Assembly (NCBI RefSeq): GCF_018131075.1
Contig: NZ_JAFCLS010000003.1
Location: 1 to 64,000 of the forward strand
Source: Bradyrhizobium sp. JYMT SZCCT0428
GTDB lineage: Bacteria > Pseudomonadota > Alphaproteobacteria > Rhizobiales > Xanthobacteraceae
DNA: 64,000 nucleotides
Direction: 5' to 3'
Part shown: positions 34,298 through 44,033 of the stretch, in pieces
Position numbering within the stretch: the first letter of the stretch is position 1
How the letters are laid out: each line of letters starts with the position of its first letter
Made by a program: the position numbers and the translations under genes
Notes under the pieces: model-generated
The model's database searches: none
Seen by the model: only the letters and a program-made list of their open reading frames with translations
Told to the model about the DNA's origin: nothing

Positions 34298-36748
34298 ATG
34301 AGCATGCCAGCGATCGAACGTGTCATTCCCCTGGTCGGCCATCTGCCGGCCTCGATCCGCGACGCGCTGGCGCGGCGCCTGCGGGAGGTCGCAGGCCTGT
34401 GCCTGATCGCGATCTCCGGCGTCGCCGCCGCCGCGCTGATGACGTGGTCGGTGCAGGATCCAAGTTTGAGCCACGCGACCTCGCGGGCGATCCGCAACGT
34501 CCTCGGATATCCCGGCGCGATCGGCGCCGATCTGTTGATGCAGATTCTCGGCCTTGGCGCGATCATGCTGATCCTGCCCGTCGCGGTGTGGGGCTGGCGA
34601 ATGCTGACCCATCGCACCTTCGACCGCGAGGCGTTGCGGCTCGCCTGCTGGATCCTCTGCACCATCATTGCGGCAGGCGTTGCCAGCTGCTGGCCGCATG
34701 GCGGCGCATGGCCGCTGCCGACCGGGCTTGGCGGCGTCGTCGGCGACGCGCTGGTGCGCGCGCCGGCCATAATCTTCGGGCCCGCCGGCTTCATCTACCG
34801 GCTGGTGCTCGGCATCATCCTGTTCGCGGCGATGTGCGCCACCTTCCTGTTTGCAAGCGGCTGGGGTTCGCGTCCGCGCGACGACGAAGAGCTGACACCG
34901 ATCGAGGACGATGACGCGCCGTTCGAGGAAGAGCGCGATCGCAGCTCGGTCTCGCTCGGCTGGGTCTATCATGCCCTGATGAGCGCCAAGGCCCGGCTCG
35001 GCTGGCTGATGTCGACGGCCTACCGTTCACTGGTCGCAAGCGCGCCGCAGCCCCGTACCGCCTCGTTCGAACGGCAGGAGCCCAGTCTCGGAGGCCGGAC
35101 GGCGCCGTCGATTGCCCCGCAAGCAGAGGAAGAAGACGAGCACGAGGAAGAGGAAGAAGACGAGGAAGAGGAAGCCCCGGTCGCCCGCGCCCCGCGCAAG
35201 AAGGCAGCAGCGCCAAAAGCATCGACACGCAAAGACAAGTTCGAACTGCCCGCGGTCTCGATGCTCACGGCACCAAAGGCATCCGATCGCCAGCCGCTCA
35301 GCAAGAGCGAACTGGAAGCCAATTCGCGCGCGCTGGAAGGCGTGCTCGGCGACTTCGGCGTCCGCGGCGAGATCGTCAAGGCCAATCCCGGCCCTGTCGT
35401 GACGCTGTACGAACTCGAGCCCGCGCCCGGCATCAAATCCTCGCGCGTCATCGGCCTCGCCGACGACATCGCCCGCTCGATGAGCGCGCTGTCGGCACGC
35501 GTCGCCGTGGTGGCCGGCCGCAACGCCATCGGCATCGAATTGCCGAACGCGCACCGCGAAAAGGTCTATCTGCGCGAGCTGCTGTCGCTGAAGGACGAGT
35601 CGCACGCCAAGCTGCCGCTCTGCCTCGGCAAGAATATCGGCGGCGAATCCATCATCATCGACCTGGCGCGCACGCCGCATATGCTGATCGCCGGCACCAC
35701 CGGCTCCGGCAAATCGGTCGCCATCAACACCATGATCCTCAGCCTGGTCTACCGGCTGCGGCCGGATCAGTGCCGGCTGATCATGGTCGATCCCAAAATG
35801 CTCGAACTCTCCGTCTATGACGGCATCCCGCATCTGCTGACGCCCGTCGTGACCGACCCGAAGAAGGCCGTGGTCGCGCTGAAATGGGCGGTGCGCGAGA
35901 TGGAAGAGCGCTACAAGAAGATGTCCAAGCTCGGCGTCCGCAACATCGATGGCTACAACCAGCGTCTCGTCGAAGCCAAGGGCAAGGGCGAGGAGCTGAC
36001 GCGCACGGTGCACACCGGCTTCGACAAGGAAACCGGCAAGGCGATCTACGAGGACGAAAAGCTCGATCTCGAACCGCTGCCCTACATCGTCATCATCGTC
36101 GACGAAATGGCCGACCTGATGATGGTCGCCGGCAAGGACATCGAAGGCGCGGTGCAGCGGCTGGCGCAGATGGCGCGCGCCGCGGGCCTCCACGTGATCC
36201 TCGCCACGCAGCGTCCCTCGGTCGACGTCATCACCGGTACCATCAAGGCGAACTTCCCGACCCGCATCGCGTTTCAGGTCACGTCGAAAATCGACAGCCG
36301 CACCATTCTCGGCGAGATGGGCGCCGAGCAACTGCTCGGCCAGGGCGATATGCTCTATATGGCCGGCGGCGGCCGCATCAGCCGCGTGCACGGCCCGTTC
36401 GCCTCCGACGAGGAAGTCGAAAAGGTAGTGCGCCATCTCAAGACGCAGGGCCAGCCGGAATATCTCGAAGCCGTTACGGCGGAAGAACCTGCCGAGGGTG
36501 AAGACGGCGCTGTGTTCGATTCCACCGGCATGGGCGGTGACGGCGGCGGCGACCTGTTCCAGCAGGCCGTGGCGATCGTCAAGCGCGACCGCAAGGCCTC
36601 GACATCCTACATTCAACGCCGGCTGCAAATAGGCTACAACCGCGCGGCGTCATTGATGGAGCGGATGGAACTCGAAGGCATCGTCGGCCAGGCCAACCAC
36701 GCCGGCAAACGCGAAATTCTGGTCGAGGAAGAAGAGAGCGGTTTCTAG
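34298..36748 (+). CDS. ftsK: DNA translocase FtsK
   Basis: 816 residues. Four to five membrane helices (about 30-190), an acidic linker with [14 protein letters not shown] near 275, then the RecA-type motor: beta domain ([18 protein letters not shown]), Walker A GTTGSGKS (about 466-473), Walker [14 protein letters not shown] (about 597-609), and a C-terminal gamma winged helix ([40 protein letters not shown]) that reads KOPS-like DNA polarity. It pumps chromosomal DNA through the closing septum. The linker is short compared with E. coli FtsK, as usual in alphaproteobacteria. Confidence 0.96.
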   Translation: MSMPAIERVIPLVGHLPASIRDALARRLREVAGLCLIAISGVAAAALMTWSVQDPSLSHATSRAIRNVLGYPGAIGADLLMQILGLGAIMLILPVAVWGWRMLTHRTFDREALRLACWILCTIIAAGVASCWPHGGAWPLPTGLGGVVGDALVRAPAIIFGPAGFIYRLVLGIILFAAMCATFLFASGWGSRPRDDEELTPIEDDDAPFEEERDRSSVSLGWVYHALMSAKARLGWLMSTAYRSLVASAPQPRTASFERQEPSLGGRTAPSIAPQAEEEDEHEEEEEDEEEEAPVARAPRKKAAAPKASTRKDKFELPAVSMLTAPKASDRQPLSKSELEANSRALEGVLGDFGVRGEIVKANPGPVVTLYELEPAPGIKSSRVIGLADDIARSMSALSARVAVVAGRNAIGIELPNAHREKVYLRELLSLKDESHAKLPLCLGKNIGGESIIIDLARTPHMLIAGTTGSGKSVAINTMILSLVYRLRPDQCRLIMVDPKMLELSVYDGIPHLLTPVVTDPKKAVVALKWAVREMEERYKKMSKLGVRNIDGYNQRLVEAKGKGEELTRTVHTGFDKETGKAIYEDEKLDLEPLPYIVIIVDEMADLMMVAGKDIEGAVQRLAQMARAAGLHVILATQRPSVDVITGTIKANFPTRIAFQVTSKIDSRTILGEMGAEQLLGQGDMLYMAGGGRISRVHGPFASDEEVEKVVRHLKTQGQPEYLEAVTAEEPAEGEDGAVFDSTGMGGDGGGDLFQQAVAIVKRDRKASTSYIQRRLQIGYNRAASLMERMELEGIVGQANHAGKREILVEEEESGF

Positions 36749-36890
36749 AGCGATTTCAATCGAGTAGGCCCACTAACGAATTGAATTTGGCGTAATAATT
36801 CTCACGGAAAAACGATATCTCCTTTGGTCGAAAGCGCGATAAAACCACCGGCAGTGGGACGATCCGTTGAATAGAGATTCGAAATATCTG

Positions 36891-37730
36891 ATGACACACT
36901 ACTCTACCCATCGCGGCGTCCGTTACGGACTGGCGCTTGTGATCGCCATGTCCGTTGCCGGCGCAGCGACATCAGGCTTTTCGCAGAACGTTCCGGTCCC
37001 AAAGCCCGCACCCAAGGCCCGCGACGGCGGCGTGCAGCTGAGCGCGCAGGATTCGCAAAAGGGTCCGGCGACGACAGGTGCGACCCAGGCGCCGCCGAAG
37101 GCGGGGGCGATGCAAGCGCCGCCGAACCCGGTCATCCCCGATCCAAATCGCAATGTGCCCGCCAATATTTTCGCGACCTTCGATGCCAACCAGAAGGCGC
37201 AGGCCGCCAAGGTGAGTTCGTATCTGTCGTCGCTGCAGACGCTGGTCGGAAATTTCGTCCAGGTCGGGCCGGACGGCAGCAAGACCAAGGGCGACTTCGT
37301 GATCCAGAAGCCGGGCAAGGTGCGCTTCGAGTATGACGCGCCGAGCCAGATCGCGATCGTTGCCGACGGATCCTCGCTCGCCGTGCGCGACAAGAAGCTC
37401 GCGACCCAGGACATCTATCCGTTGTCGCAGACGCCGCTCCGGTTCCTGCTGTCGGACCGTATCGATCTGCTCAAGGATACCAACGTCGTCAGCGTCACCG
37501 CCGATGACGTCTTCATCAGCGTCACCATCGAGGAGAAGCAGGCGCTGATCGGCACCAGCCGGCTGATGCTGATGGTCGGCACCAAGGACGGCCAGCTCAA
37601 GCAATGGACCGTAACCGACCCGCAGGGCTACGACACCACGGTCGCGGTCTATAATCTGGATACGTCGAAGAAGGTCGATCCCGGCCTGTTCAAGATCGAT
37701 TTCACCAACTATTCGGTGCCGCCAGGCTAA
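36891..37730 (+). CDS. lolA: Outer-membrane lipoprotein carrier protein LolA family
   Basis: 279 residues from the ATG at 36891; a TTG at 36867 would add eight residues. A signal peptide (LALVIAMSVAGAATSGFSQ) and a Pro/Ala-rich low-complexity stretch precede the LolA fold: VSSYLSSLQTLVGNFVQVGP, KPGKVRFEYDAPSQIAIVAD, DIYPLSQTPLRFLLSD, LKQWTVTDPQGYDTTVAVYN. LolA ferries lipoproteins across the periplasm. The long Pro-rich N-terminal insert is normal for this group. Confidence 0.88.
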   Translation: MTHYSTHRGVRYGLALVIAMSVAGAATSGFSQNVPVPKPAPKARDGGVQLSAQDSQKGPATTGATQAPPKAGAMQAPPNPVIPDPNRNVPANIFATFDANQKAQAAKVSSYLSSLQTLVGNFVQVGPDGSKTKGDFVIQKPGKVRFEYDAPSQIAIVADGSSLAVRDKKLATQDIYPLSQTPLRFLLSDRIDLLKDTNVVSVTADDVFISVTIEEKQALIGTSRLMLMVGTKDGQLKQWTVTDPQGYDTTVAVYNLDTSKKVDPGLFKIDFTNYSVPPG

Positions 37731-37795
37731 ACATTCTTGATTAGGCGCGAAGGACATGCGTCATCAACCGCACGTCTTTTTCATTTCGGGCCCGC

Positions 37796-38611
37796 ATGCG
37801 TTTTTCCCTGACAACGTGGAATATCAACTCGGTTCGCCTGCGCATCGACATCGTCGCCAAATTCCTCAAATCGGTACGGCCTGATGTGCTCTGCCTGCAG
37901 GAGACCAAATGCATCGACGATGCCTTCCCGCTGAAGCGCTTCAAGCGCCTCGGCTATGAGCACGTCGCGCTGAACGGGCAGAAGGGCTATCACGGCGTCG
38001 CCATCGTCTCGAAACTGCCGTTCGAGACCAAGGATATCCGCACCTTCTGCGACAACATCGATTCGCGGCACATCTCGGTGGCGTTCGGCGAAAAGGCCCA
38101 GCTCGCAAAGCCGCTGGTGCTGCATAATTTCTACGTCCCCGCCGGCGGCGACATCCCCGACCCCGCGCTCAATCCGAAATTCGATCACAAGCTGAAATTT
38201 CTCGACGAGATGAAAGCCTGCGAACCGCTGCATCCGCGCGGCGACGACCGGCATATCCTGGTCGGCGACCTCAACGTGGCGCCGCATGAGAACGACGTGT
38301 GGTCGCACAAGCAGCTGCTAAAGGTCGTCTCGCACACCCCGATCGAATGCGAAAAGCTGCTGGCGGCGCAGGCCCATGGCGAATGGTTCGACGTCGCGCG
38401 CGAGCGCATCCCGATGTCGGAGAAGGTCTACACGTGGTGGAGCTACCGCGCCGCCGACTGGACCGTCGGCGACCGCGGCCGCAGGCTCGACCACATCTGG
38501 GTTTCGCGCGCGCTGAAGGATGGCATCAGCGATTTCCGCATCACCCGCGATGCCCGCGGCTGGGAGCGGCCGTCGGATCACGTGCCGGTTACGGTGACAC
38601 TGGAGGTGTGA
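37796..38611 (+). CDS. xth: Exodeoxyribonuclease III
   Basis: 271 residues, ATG at 37796. MRFSLTTWNINSVRLRIDIV, CLQETKCIDDAFPL (metal-binding Glu), VGDLNVAPHENDVW and SDHVPVTVTLEV mark the EEP-family AP endonuclease/exonuclease. Compared with the accessory copy at 4868-5671 it has a different QE box and a longer insert (YTWWSYRAADWTVGDRGRRL), and is the likely core-genome enzyme. It is convergent with the cNMP-binding gene. Confidence 0.93.
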   Translation: MRFSLTTWNINSVRLRIDIVAKFLKSVRPDVLCLQETKCIDDAFPLKRFKRLGYEHVALNGQKGYHGVAIVSKLPFETKDIRTFCDNIDSRHISVAFGEKAQLAKPLVLHNFYVPAGGDIPDPALNPKFDHKLKFLDEMKACEPLHPRGDDRHILVGDLNVAPHENDVWSHKQLLKVVSHTPIECEKLLAAQAHGEWFDVARERIPMSEKVYTWWSYRAADWTVGDRGRRLDHIWVSRALKDGISDFRITRDARGWERPSDHVPVTVTLEV

Positions 38612-38617
38612 TTGCGA

Positions 38618-39058
38618 CTAGGTGCTGAGCTTGGCGCCGGCCATCAGAATATCGCTGGCAAGCTGGCTGGTGCGGGTGGCGAGTTCGTCGCGCAGCGCCC
38701 GCGCCGCGGCAGGGTCGCTCTCGAGCACGCGCTGAAACAGACTGCGCGACACCCGGATCACGGTGGAGTTTTCGATCGCGATCGCGCTCGACGGCCGCTT
38801 CATCGCCACGATCAGCGCCAGCTCACCGATCAGGGCACCGGGGCCTGCGAGGACTTCAGCGCCGCCGTCCTCGACCCGGAACGCGCCGCGCTGCACGATA
38901 TAGCCCGCGTCCGCCTGGTCGCCGGTGTTGAACAACTGGTCGCCGCGGCCGAATTCGCGCTGCTCGGAGCCGATCGCCAGCATGCGCAGCGCCGTCGTTC
39001 CCAACAGGCGCAGTGTCGGGACGCGCTCGAGCAGAGCTACATCATCTTCGATCGACAT
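38618..39058 (-). CDS. Stand-alone cyclic-nucleotide-binding domain protein
   Basis: 146 residues consisting only of a CNMP-binding (Crp-like) sensor domain: FGRGDQLFNTGDQADAGYIV, GPGALIGELALIVAMKRPSS, AIENSTVIRVSRSLFQRVLE. The phosphate-binding cassette lacks a clean GE(L)..R(A/S)A, although GELALI.....RPSSA is close. No DNA-binding domain follows. It stops a few bases before xth and lies ~48 bp downstream of the response-regulator gene, so it is probably co-transcribed with it. Confidence 0.85.
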   Translation of the reverse strand: MSIEDDVALLERVPTLRLLGTTALRMLAIGSEQREFGRGDQLFNTGDQADAGYIVQRGAFRVEDGGAEVLAGPGALIGELALIVAMKRPSSAIAIENSTVIRVSRSLFQRVLESDPAAARALRDELATRTSQLASDILMAGAKLST

Positions 39059-39106
39059 ACGGAACCGGTGATGCCCAGGGAGGTACGATTCGTGGGGCGA
39101 ATCGTA

Positions 39107-39793
39107 TCACGGCACCAGCTTGTAGCCACCGGCTTCCGTGACCAGGATCTCCGGATTGGCGGCATCCTTCTCGATCTTCTGCCGCAGCCGGTAGATGTGG
39201 GTTTCCAGGGTGTGGGTGGTGACACCCGAATTATAGCCCCAGACTTCCTGCAGCAGCGTCTCGCGCGACACCGGCATCTGGCCGGCCCGGTACAGGAAGC
39301 GCAGGATCGCGGTTTCCTTCTCGGTCAGCCGCACCTTCCGGGCGTTGGCGCCGGTCAGCATCTTGGAGCCGGGGCGGAAGCTGTAGGGGCCGACGGAGAA
39401 CACCGCGTCCTCGCTGGCCTCGTGCTGGCGCAGCTGCGCCCGGATCCGGGCCAGCAGCACGGCGAACCGGAACGGTTTTGCCACGTAGTCATTGGCGCCG
39501 GATTCGAGGCCCAGAATGGTATCCGAATCGGTGTCGTGGCCGGTCAGCATGATGATCGGCGCCTTGAAGCCCCCCTTGCGCAGGGAGCGGACCACTTCGC
39601 GGCCGTCGGTATCGGGCAGGCCGACATCCATCAGCACCAGATCGGGCGAATTGGCCTTGGCGGCGCTGGCGCCCTTGGCGCCGGTATCGACCGCGGAGGC
39701 TTCGAACTCCTCATGCAGTGATAATTGCTCGACCAGCGTGTCGCGCAGATCGGTATCGTCATCCACGATCAGGATCTTGCGGGCATTGGCCAT
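39107..39793 (-). CDS. OmpR/PhoB-type response regulator (CenR-like)
   Basis: 228 residues. Receiver domain with the acidic pair DDD (11-13), phosphoacceptor Asp56 (LVLMDVGLPD), Thr in IMLTGHD and Lys in YVAKPF; the C-terminal winged helix includes RLTEKETAILRFLYRAGQ and ETHIYRLRQKIEKD, TEAGGYKLVP. The layout and N-terminus (ARKILIVDDDTDLRDTLVEQ) fit the essential cell-envelope regulator CenR of alphaproteobacteria, but I cannot prove orthology. No histidine kinase is adjacent. It is transcribed leftward with the cNMP-binding gene. Confidence 0.88.
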   Translation of the reverse strand: MANARKILIVDDDTDLRDTLVEQLSLHEEFEASAVDTGAKGASAAKANSPDLVLMDVGLPDTDGREVVRSLRKGGFKAPIIMLTGHDTDSDTILGLESGANDYVAKPFRFAVLLARIRAQLRQHEASEDAVFSVGPYSFRPGSKMLTGANARKVRLTEKETAILRFLYRAGQMPVSRETLLQEVWGYNSGVTTHTLETHIYRLRQKIEKDAANPEILVTEAGGYKLVP

Positions 39794-40053
39794 AGGTACG
39801 ATCCTCTAGAGGCAGGCGGCGGACACAAGTGGGAGCGTCTCAAGCCGGTCTTGGTCGGTTGGTCGATGACGAAACTGGTTCGCGGGCGAACCTCGGTCAT
39901 CGGGTACGGAATCAGGTAGGAGATTGTTACAATTTCACAAGGCGAACCGCAGTGTATCCCAGATTCGAGGGGCTGTTGGATGAATGTCCTGTAATGGGCG
40001 TCAAATAGAGCAATTGCGGCCGGGGACGCAACCCCAGGATTTGGACGTTTGGC

Positions 40054-40623
40054 ATGGGAAACACCAATTTTTCAATCACTTATGAGACAGAAGCGCGTGA
40101 TCGGCCGCTCTCGGCGATCAGGGTTCACCGCGCCGCCGGGGACCCGCGCCGGGGCTGGCTGACGGCGGACGGGTGGACCGTCCCGGTGGCACTTGGCCGC
40201 GGCGGCATCCTCGCCAACAAGCGCGAAGGCGATGGCGGCACCCCGCGGGGCACCTACCGGCCACTGCAATTATGGTGGCGCGCCGACCGCCACTCGCGCC
40301 CCCCAACCTTTCTGCCGGTCCGGCCAATCCGGCCCGAGGACGGCTGGTGCGAAGACCCGAAGGACCGCCACTACAACCAGCCGATACGGCTCATGCGCGA
40401 CCAGGCCGGCGACCGTCTCACACGCGACGATCACCTCTACGACTTCATCGTCGAGATCGATCACAACAGCGCGCCGCGTATTGCCGGCCGCGGCAGCGCG
40501 GTGTTCCTGCATCTGGCGCGCACGAATTTTTCGGCGACCGCAGGCTGCGTTTCGATGACAAAATCTGCGATGCTGCGGTTGCTGCGGCGGATGGGGCCGC
40601 AAACCAAAATTGTTATTGGATGA
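40054..40623 (+). CDS. L,D-transpeptidase (YkuD) family protein
   Basis: 189 residues, no signal peptide seen. The catalytic motif is complete: His153 (FLHLA) and Cys165 in ATAGCVSM, the H-x(n)-(S/T)-x-G-C pattern of the YkuD fold. REGDGGTPRGTY near 57-68 is the usual upstream block. Members form 3-3 peptidoglycan cross-links or anchor proteins; lack of an evident export signal makes the cellular site unclear. The hydratase gene follows after 24 bp, likely co-transcribed. Confidence 0.85.
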   Translation: MGNTNFSITYETEARDRPLSAIRVHRAAGDPRRGWLTADGWTVPVALGRGGILANKREGDGGTPRGTYRPLQLWWRADRHSRPPTFLPVRPIRPEDGWCEDPKDRHYNQPIRLMRDQAGDRLTRDDHLYDFIVEIDHNSAPRIAGRGSAVFLHLARTNFSATAGCVSMTKSAMLRLLRRMGPQTKIVIG

Positions 40624-40647
40624 ACTTCATTTCAGGATGCGGGGATT

Positions 40648-41433
40648 ATGCAGGACAGACATCAGATTGCGTCGGCATCGCAGACGTTGCGCGACCATTG
40701 GCGCGCCGGCACCAAGCTTGACGCACTCGAGGCCTGGCTGCGTCCCCAGGACCGCTTCGAGGCGTATGCGATCCAGGCCGCGATCGAGAGATTTTCGACG
40801 GCCCATCTGTTCGGCTGGAAGATCGCGGCCACCAGCGAGGCCGGGCAGAAACACATCAATGTCGACGGTCCGATGGCCGGACGTATTCTCGCTGAGACCG
40901 TGATCCCTGACGGCGGCACGGCGTCGATGGCCGGCAACGAAATGCGCGTTGCCGAGCCGGAATTCGCGTTTCGCATGCGCGCGGACCTGCCGTCGCGATC
41001 GACGCCCTACACGGTGAGCCAGGTGCTCGATGCCGTGGACACGCTGCATCCGGCGATCGAGATTCCGGATTCGCGCTTTTCGGATTTCGTCAGCGCCGGC
41101 GACGCCCAGATCATCGCCGACAACGCCTGCGCGCATCTGTTCGTGCTCGGCCCGGCCACAACGGCGGACTGGCGTACGCGCGATCTGGTCGAGGAACGAC
41201 CTGTCACCACGCTGCGCGGCCAGCAATTCATCGGTCATGGCAAGAATGTACTCGGCGATCCCCGGCTGGCGCTGACCTGGCTCGCCAACGAATTGCGCCA
41301 GCTCGGCGTGACGCTGAAGGCGGGCCGGGTCGTCACCACAGGCACCTGCCATCCACCGCTGCCGATCCAGGCGGGCGATTTCTGCGCGGTCGATTTCGGT
41401 GTGCTGGGAAAAGTGTCGGTAGGGTTCGAGTAG
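40648..41433 (+). CDS. 2-keto-4-pentenoate hydratase family protein
   Basis: 261 residues. MhpD/FAH-like fold: FEAYAIQAAIERFSTAHLFG, GWKIAATSEAGQKHINVDGP, EPEFAFRMRADLP (metal-site acidic residues E.E), HPAIEIPDSRFSDF, ADNACAHLFVLGP, and the C-terminal TGTCHPPLPIQAGD. Relatives hydrate 2-hydroxypentadienoate in aromatic meta-cleavage, but no other pathway gene is nearby, so the substrate is unknown. Confidence 0.85.
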   Translation: MQDRHQIASASQTLRDHWRAGTKLDALEAWLRPQDRFEAYAIQAAIERFSTAHLFGWKIAATSEAGQKHINVDGPMAGRILAETVIPDGGTASMAGNEMRVAEPEFAFRMRADLPSRSTPYTVSQVLDAVDTLHPAIEIPDSRFSDFVSAGDAQIIADNACAHLFVLGPATTADWRTRDLVEERPVTTLRGQQFIGHGKNVLGDPRLALTWLANELRQLGVTLKAGRVVTTGTCHPPLPIQAGDFCAVDFGVLGKVSVGFE

Positions 41434-41442
41434 GCTCTCCAC

Positions 41443-41526
41443 GTCATTGCGAGGAGCGTAAGCGACGAAGCAATCCATCTATCCGCTATGCCGCGCTATG
41501 GATTGCTTCGCTTCGCTCGCAATGAC
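41443..41526. repeat. GTCATTGCG palindromic element, copy 3
   Basis: Starts GTCATTGCGAGGAGCGTA and ends CGCTCGCAATGAC. It is almost identical to copy 1 (22531-22613), including the CATCTATCCG.TATGCCG.GCTATGG centre. It lies between convergent genes. Confidence 0.85.
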
Positions 41527-41545
41527 GCAAGCGGTGCACCCGGCC

Positions 41546-42235
41546 TCAGCGATGCCCGAAAATCGCCGAGCCGACGCGGATATGCGTGGCGCCGAACTGG
41601 ATCGCGATCGCAAAGTCGGCGCTCATGCCCATCGACAGACTCTTCAAGCCGTTGCGCGCGGCGATCTTTGCGGTCAGTGCGAAATGCGGTGCCGGCGCCT
41701 GGTCGACCGGTGGAATGCACATCAATCCGGAAATCGGCAGGCCATATTTCTCCCGGCAGCTCGCAATGAACGCATCGGCCTCGCCAGGCGCGACGCCGGC
41801 CTTTTGCGGCTCCTCGCCGGTGTTGAGCTGGACGAACAATTCCGGCTGCTTTTTCTGGGAATTGATTTCCTTGGCTAACGCTTCGCAAATGCTCGGGCGG
41901 TCGACAGAATGAATGGCGTCGAACAACGCCACGGCCTCTTTCGCCTTGTTGGATTGCAGCGGCCCGATCAGATGCAGCGCCAGCCCCTGGTAAGCGGACA
42001 TTAACCCAGGCCATTTCGCTTTGGCTTCCTGCACGCGATTCTCGCCGAATACGCGCTGTCCGGCGTCGATAATGGGCGAAATCGCCGACGCGTCGAACGT
42101 CTTGGACACCGCGATCAATTGTACCGTCGCCCGATCGCGGCGCGCTTCCTTGCAAGCGCGCGCGATGTCCCGCTCCACGGTAGCAAGACCGCTAGGTAAA
42201 GGTTCTGTTAGCGAGCTGGTCGTCGGAGGCGTCAT
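41546..42235 (-). CDS. yggS: YggS-family pyridoxal phosphate homeostasis protein
   Basis: 229 residues from the ATG at 42235. Single-domain alanine-racemase-like barrel: VQLIAVSKTFDASAI with PLP-Lys45, FGENRVQEAKAKW, LHLIGPLQSNKAKEAV, HSVDRPSI, LFVQLNTGEEPQKAGVAP, LMCIPP, LSMGMSADFAIAIQFGATHI and RVGSAIFG. It controls cytosolic PLP levels and amino acid balance rather than catalysing turnover. Divergent from the Cache-GGDEF gene. Confidence 0.93.
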   Translation of the reverse strand: MTPPTTSSLTEPLPSGLATVERDIARACKEARRDRATVQLIAVSKTFDASAISPIIDAGQRVFGENRVQEAKAKWPGLMSAYQGLALHLIGPLQSNKAKEAVALFDAIHSVDRPSICEALAKEINSQKKQPELFVQLNTGEEPQKAGVAPGEADAFIASCREKYGLPISGLMCIPPVDQAPAPHFALTAKIAARNGLKSLSMGMSADFAIAIQFGATHIRVGSAIFGHR

Positions 42236-42341
42236 CTGAATTGTGGCTCGTACATTTACGGGATTTCCTTGGATTTTACCAAGTTCGGGAAGGGCTTTTT
42301 GAATCCTTCGCTTTACCCTGCCACGCGGGGTAGGGGCCAAT

Positions 42342-44033
42342 ATGTCTAGCGTTATTTTCAACCGCAACCGAGTGAAACTCAAGAAGCTTCTGGGGATCCG
42401 GACGCGGCTGGTGCTGCTGGCGTTGATCCTGGTGGCGCCCTTGATGCTGGAACGCGTCCGTTCGCTCGAGCATGCCCGTTCCAAGCAAATCGCCCTTGCC
42501 ACCGAAGAATTCCTCAACATCGCCCAGCACAGCGCCGATACCCAGCGCGAAGTCGTCTCCTCCGTCGAGACGATGCTGAAATCGGCGGCCTATATCCGCG
42601 CCTCCAGCGGCATCGGTCGCAGTTGCGAAATCCTGCGCGCCAGCCTGCCGAGCAACCTGCCCTGGATCCGCAGCATCATGATCGCGTCCAAGGACGGCCT
42701 CGTGCAGTGCTCGACCTTGAACATTCAGGTGGGACTGCAAATCGGCGACCGCGAATATTTCAGGAAGGCGCAGGCAAGCCGCGACTTCGTTTTCAGCGAC
42801 TACCTGTTCGGCAAAACAAATGGCCGGCCGATGATGATGGCGGCCTATCCGGTGTCTGCCATCAATCCGGAGGAAGATGCCGTCGTCGTTGCCGGCATCA
42901 ATATCGACTGGCTGTCGAAGATCATGACCAATCTCGGCGGACGGCCCGGAATTTCGTCGTTGCTGGTCGACAGCGCCGGCGTCGTCCTCGCCGCGCCCAC
43001 CGATCAGACCAGCATGATCGGCCGGCCGCTGGATTCGGTGCCGCTGATGTCCGCCGCGGCGGAGAAGGCCTTGAGCTCGGACGCACCGACCGGCTCGCTT
43101 TCGTTCACTGCATCCGACGGCTCAAATCGCACGATCAGTTTCTCCCGCATTTCCGGAACGCAATCCCGCCTGATCGTCAGCATCGACGAAACCAGGGTGA
43201 CCGAAGCGATCAATCGCGAGATCCGCAACGCCTATCTTCAATTGGGGTTTGTCTGCCTGTTCGTGCTGCTGGGCGCGCTGATCGGCGCGGAAAAGCTGAT
43301 CATCAACCCGATCGAGGTGATGACCGGCATGGCCAAGCGATTCGGCGAAGGCGACCGGTCGGCGCGCGTCGCGCGCAACAGACTGCCTGCTGAATTCATG
43401 CCGCTGGCGCGGGCCTTCAACGCGATGGCCGCCCAGCTCAGCCAGCGCGAGCGCGAACTCCTCGCCAACAACGACCGCCTCACCGTGATCGCATCGATCG
43501 ACATGCTGTCGGGCCTTGCCAACCGCCGCGGCTTTCAGAGCCGTCTGGATTTCGAGTGGATGAAGGCGCAGCAATACAATAGCCAATTGTCGCTGCTGAT
43601 GATCGATGTCGATCACTTCAAGCTCTACAACGACACCTATGGCCACCCCGAGGGCGACGCCTGCCTGACCAGGCTCGGCGAAACGCTGGCCGGTATCGCC
43701 GCCGACACCATGGGCTTCGCCGGCCGCTATGGCGGCGAGGAATTCTGCCTGCTGCTGCCGAACACCGATTCGCTCAAAGCACTGGCGATCGGCGAGAGGG
43801 TGCGCACCGCGGTGCTGGGCCTGAAAATACCGCACCACACCAGCAGCCATCACACCGTCACCGTGAGCATCGGTGTAGCCAGCACGCTGCCGAACGACGC
43901 GCAGCGCCCGGGCGACCTGATCGAGGCCGCCGATGCCGCCCTCTACGCCGCCAAACACCGCGGCCGCAACACCGTGGTCGAGCATGGCTTTGCGCGGATG
44001 GTAGATCAGGCCGGGATGGCACTGGCGGGTTAG
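42342..44033 (+). CDS. Membrane diguanylate cyclase: Cache-like sensor, HAMP, GGDEF
   Basis: 563 residues. Transmembrane helices at about 20-36 and 305-325 enclose a periplasmic double-Cache-type domain (MIASKDGLVQCSTLNIQVGL, DREYFRKAQASRDFVFSDYL). A HAMP-like segment (IINPIEVMTGMAKRFGEGDR) follows, then a GGDEF domain with the active site as GGEEF (464-468) and no RxxD inhibitory site in front of it. It should make c-di-GMP in response to a small extracytoplasmic ligand, without product inhibition. Its stop overlaps the stop of the opposing cyclase gene by 4 bp. Confidence 0.92.
   Translation: MSSVIFNRNRVKLKKLLGIRTRLVLLALILVAPLMLERVRSLEHARSKQIALATEEFLNIAQHSADTQREVVSSVETMLKSAAYIRASSGIGRSCEILRASLPSNLPWIRSIMIASKDGLVQCSTLNIQVGLQIGDREYFRKAQASRDFVFSDYLFGKTNGRPMMMAAYPVSAINPEEDAVVVAGINIDWLSKIMTNLGGRPGISSLLVDSAGVVLAAPTDQTSMIGRPLDSVPLMSAAAEKALSSDAPTGSLSFTASDGSNRTISFSRISGTQSRLIVSIDETRVTEAINREIRNAYLQLGFVCLFVLLGALIGAEKLIINPIEVMTGMAKRFGEGDRSARVARNRLPAEFMPLARAFNAMAAQLSQRERELLANNDRLTVIASIDMLSGLANRRGFQSRLDFEWMKAQQYNSQLSLLMIDVDHFKLYNDTYGHPEGDACLTRLGETLAGIAADTMGFAGRYGGEEFCLLLPNTDSLKALAIGERVRTAVLGLKIPHHTSSHHTVTVSIGVASTLPNDAQRPGDLIEAADAALYAAKHRGRNTVVEHGFARMVDQAGMALAG

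Noticed and set aside
35027..36628. Long open frame antisense to ftsK
   Set aside because: Same reason: shadow of a high-GC gene with strong codon bias; ftsK itself is unmistakable.
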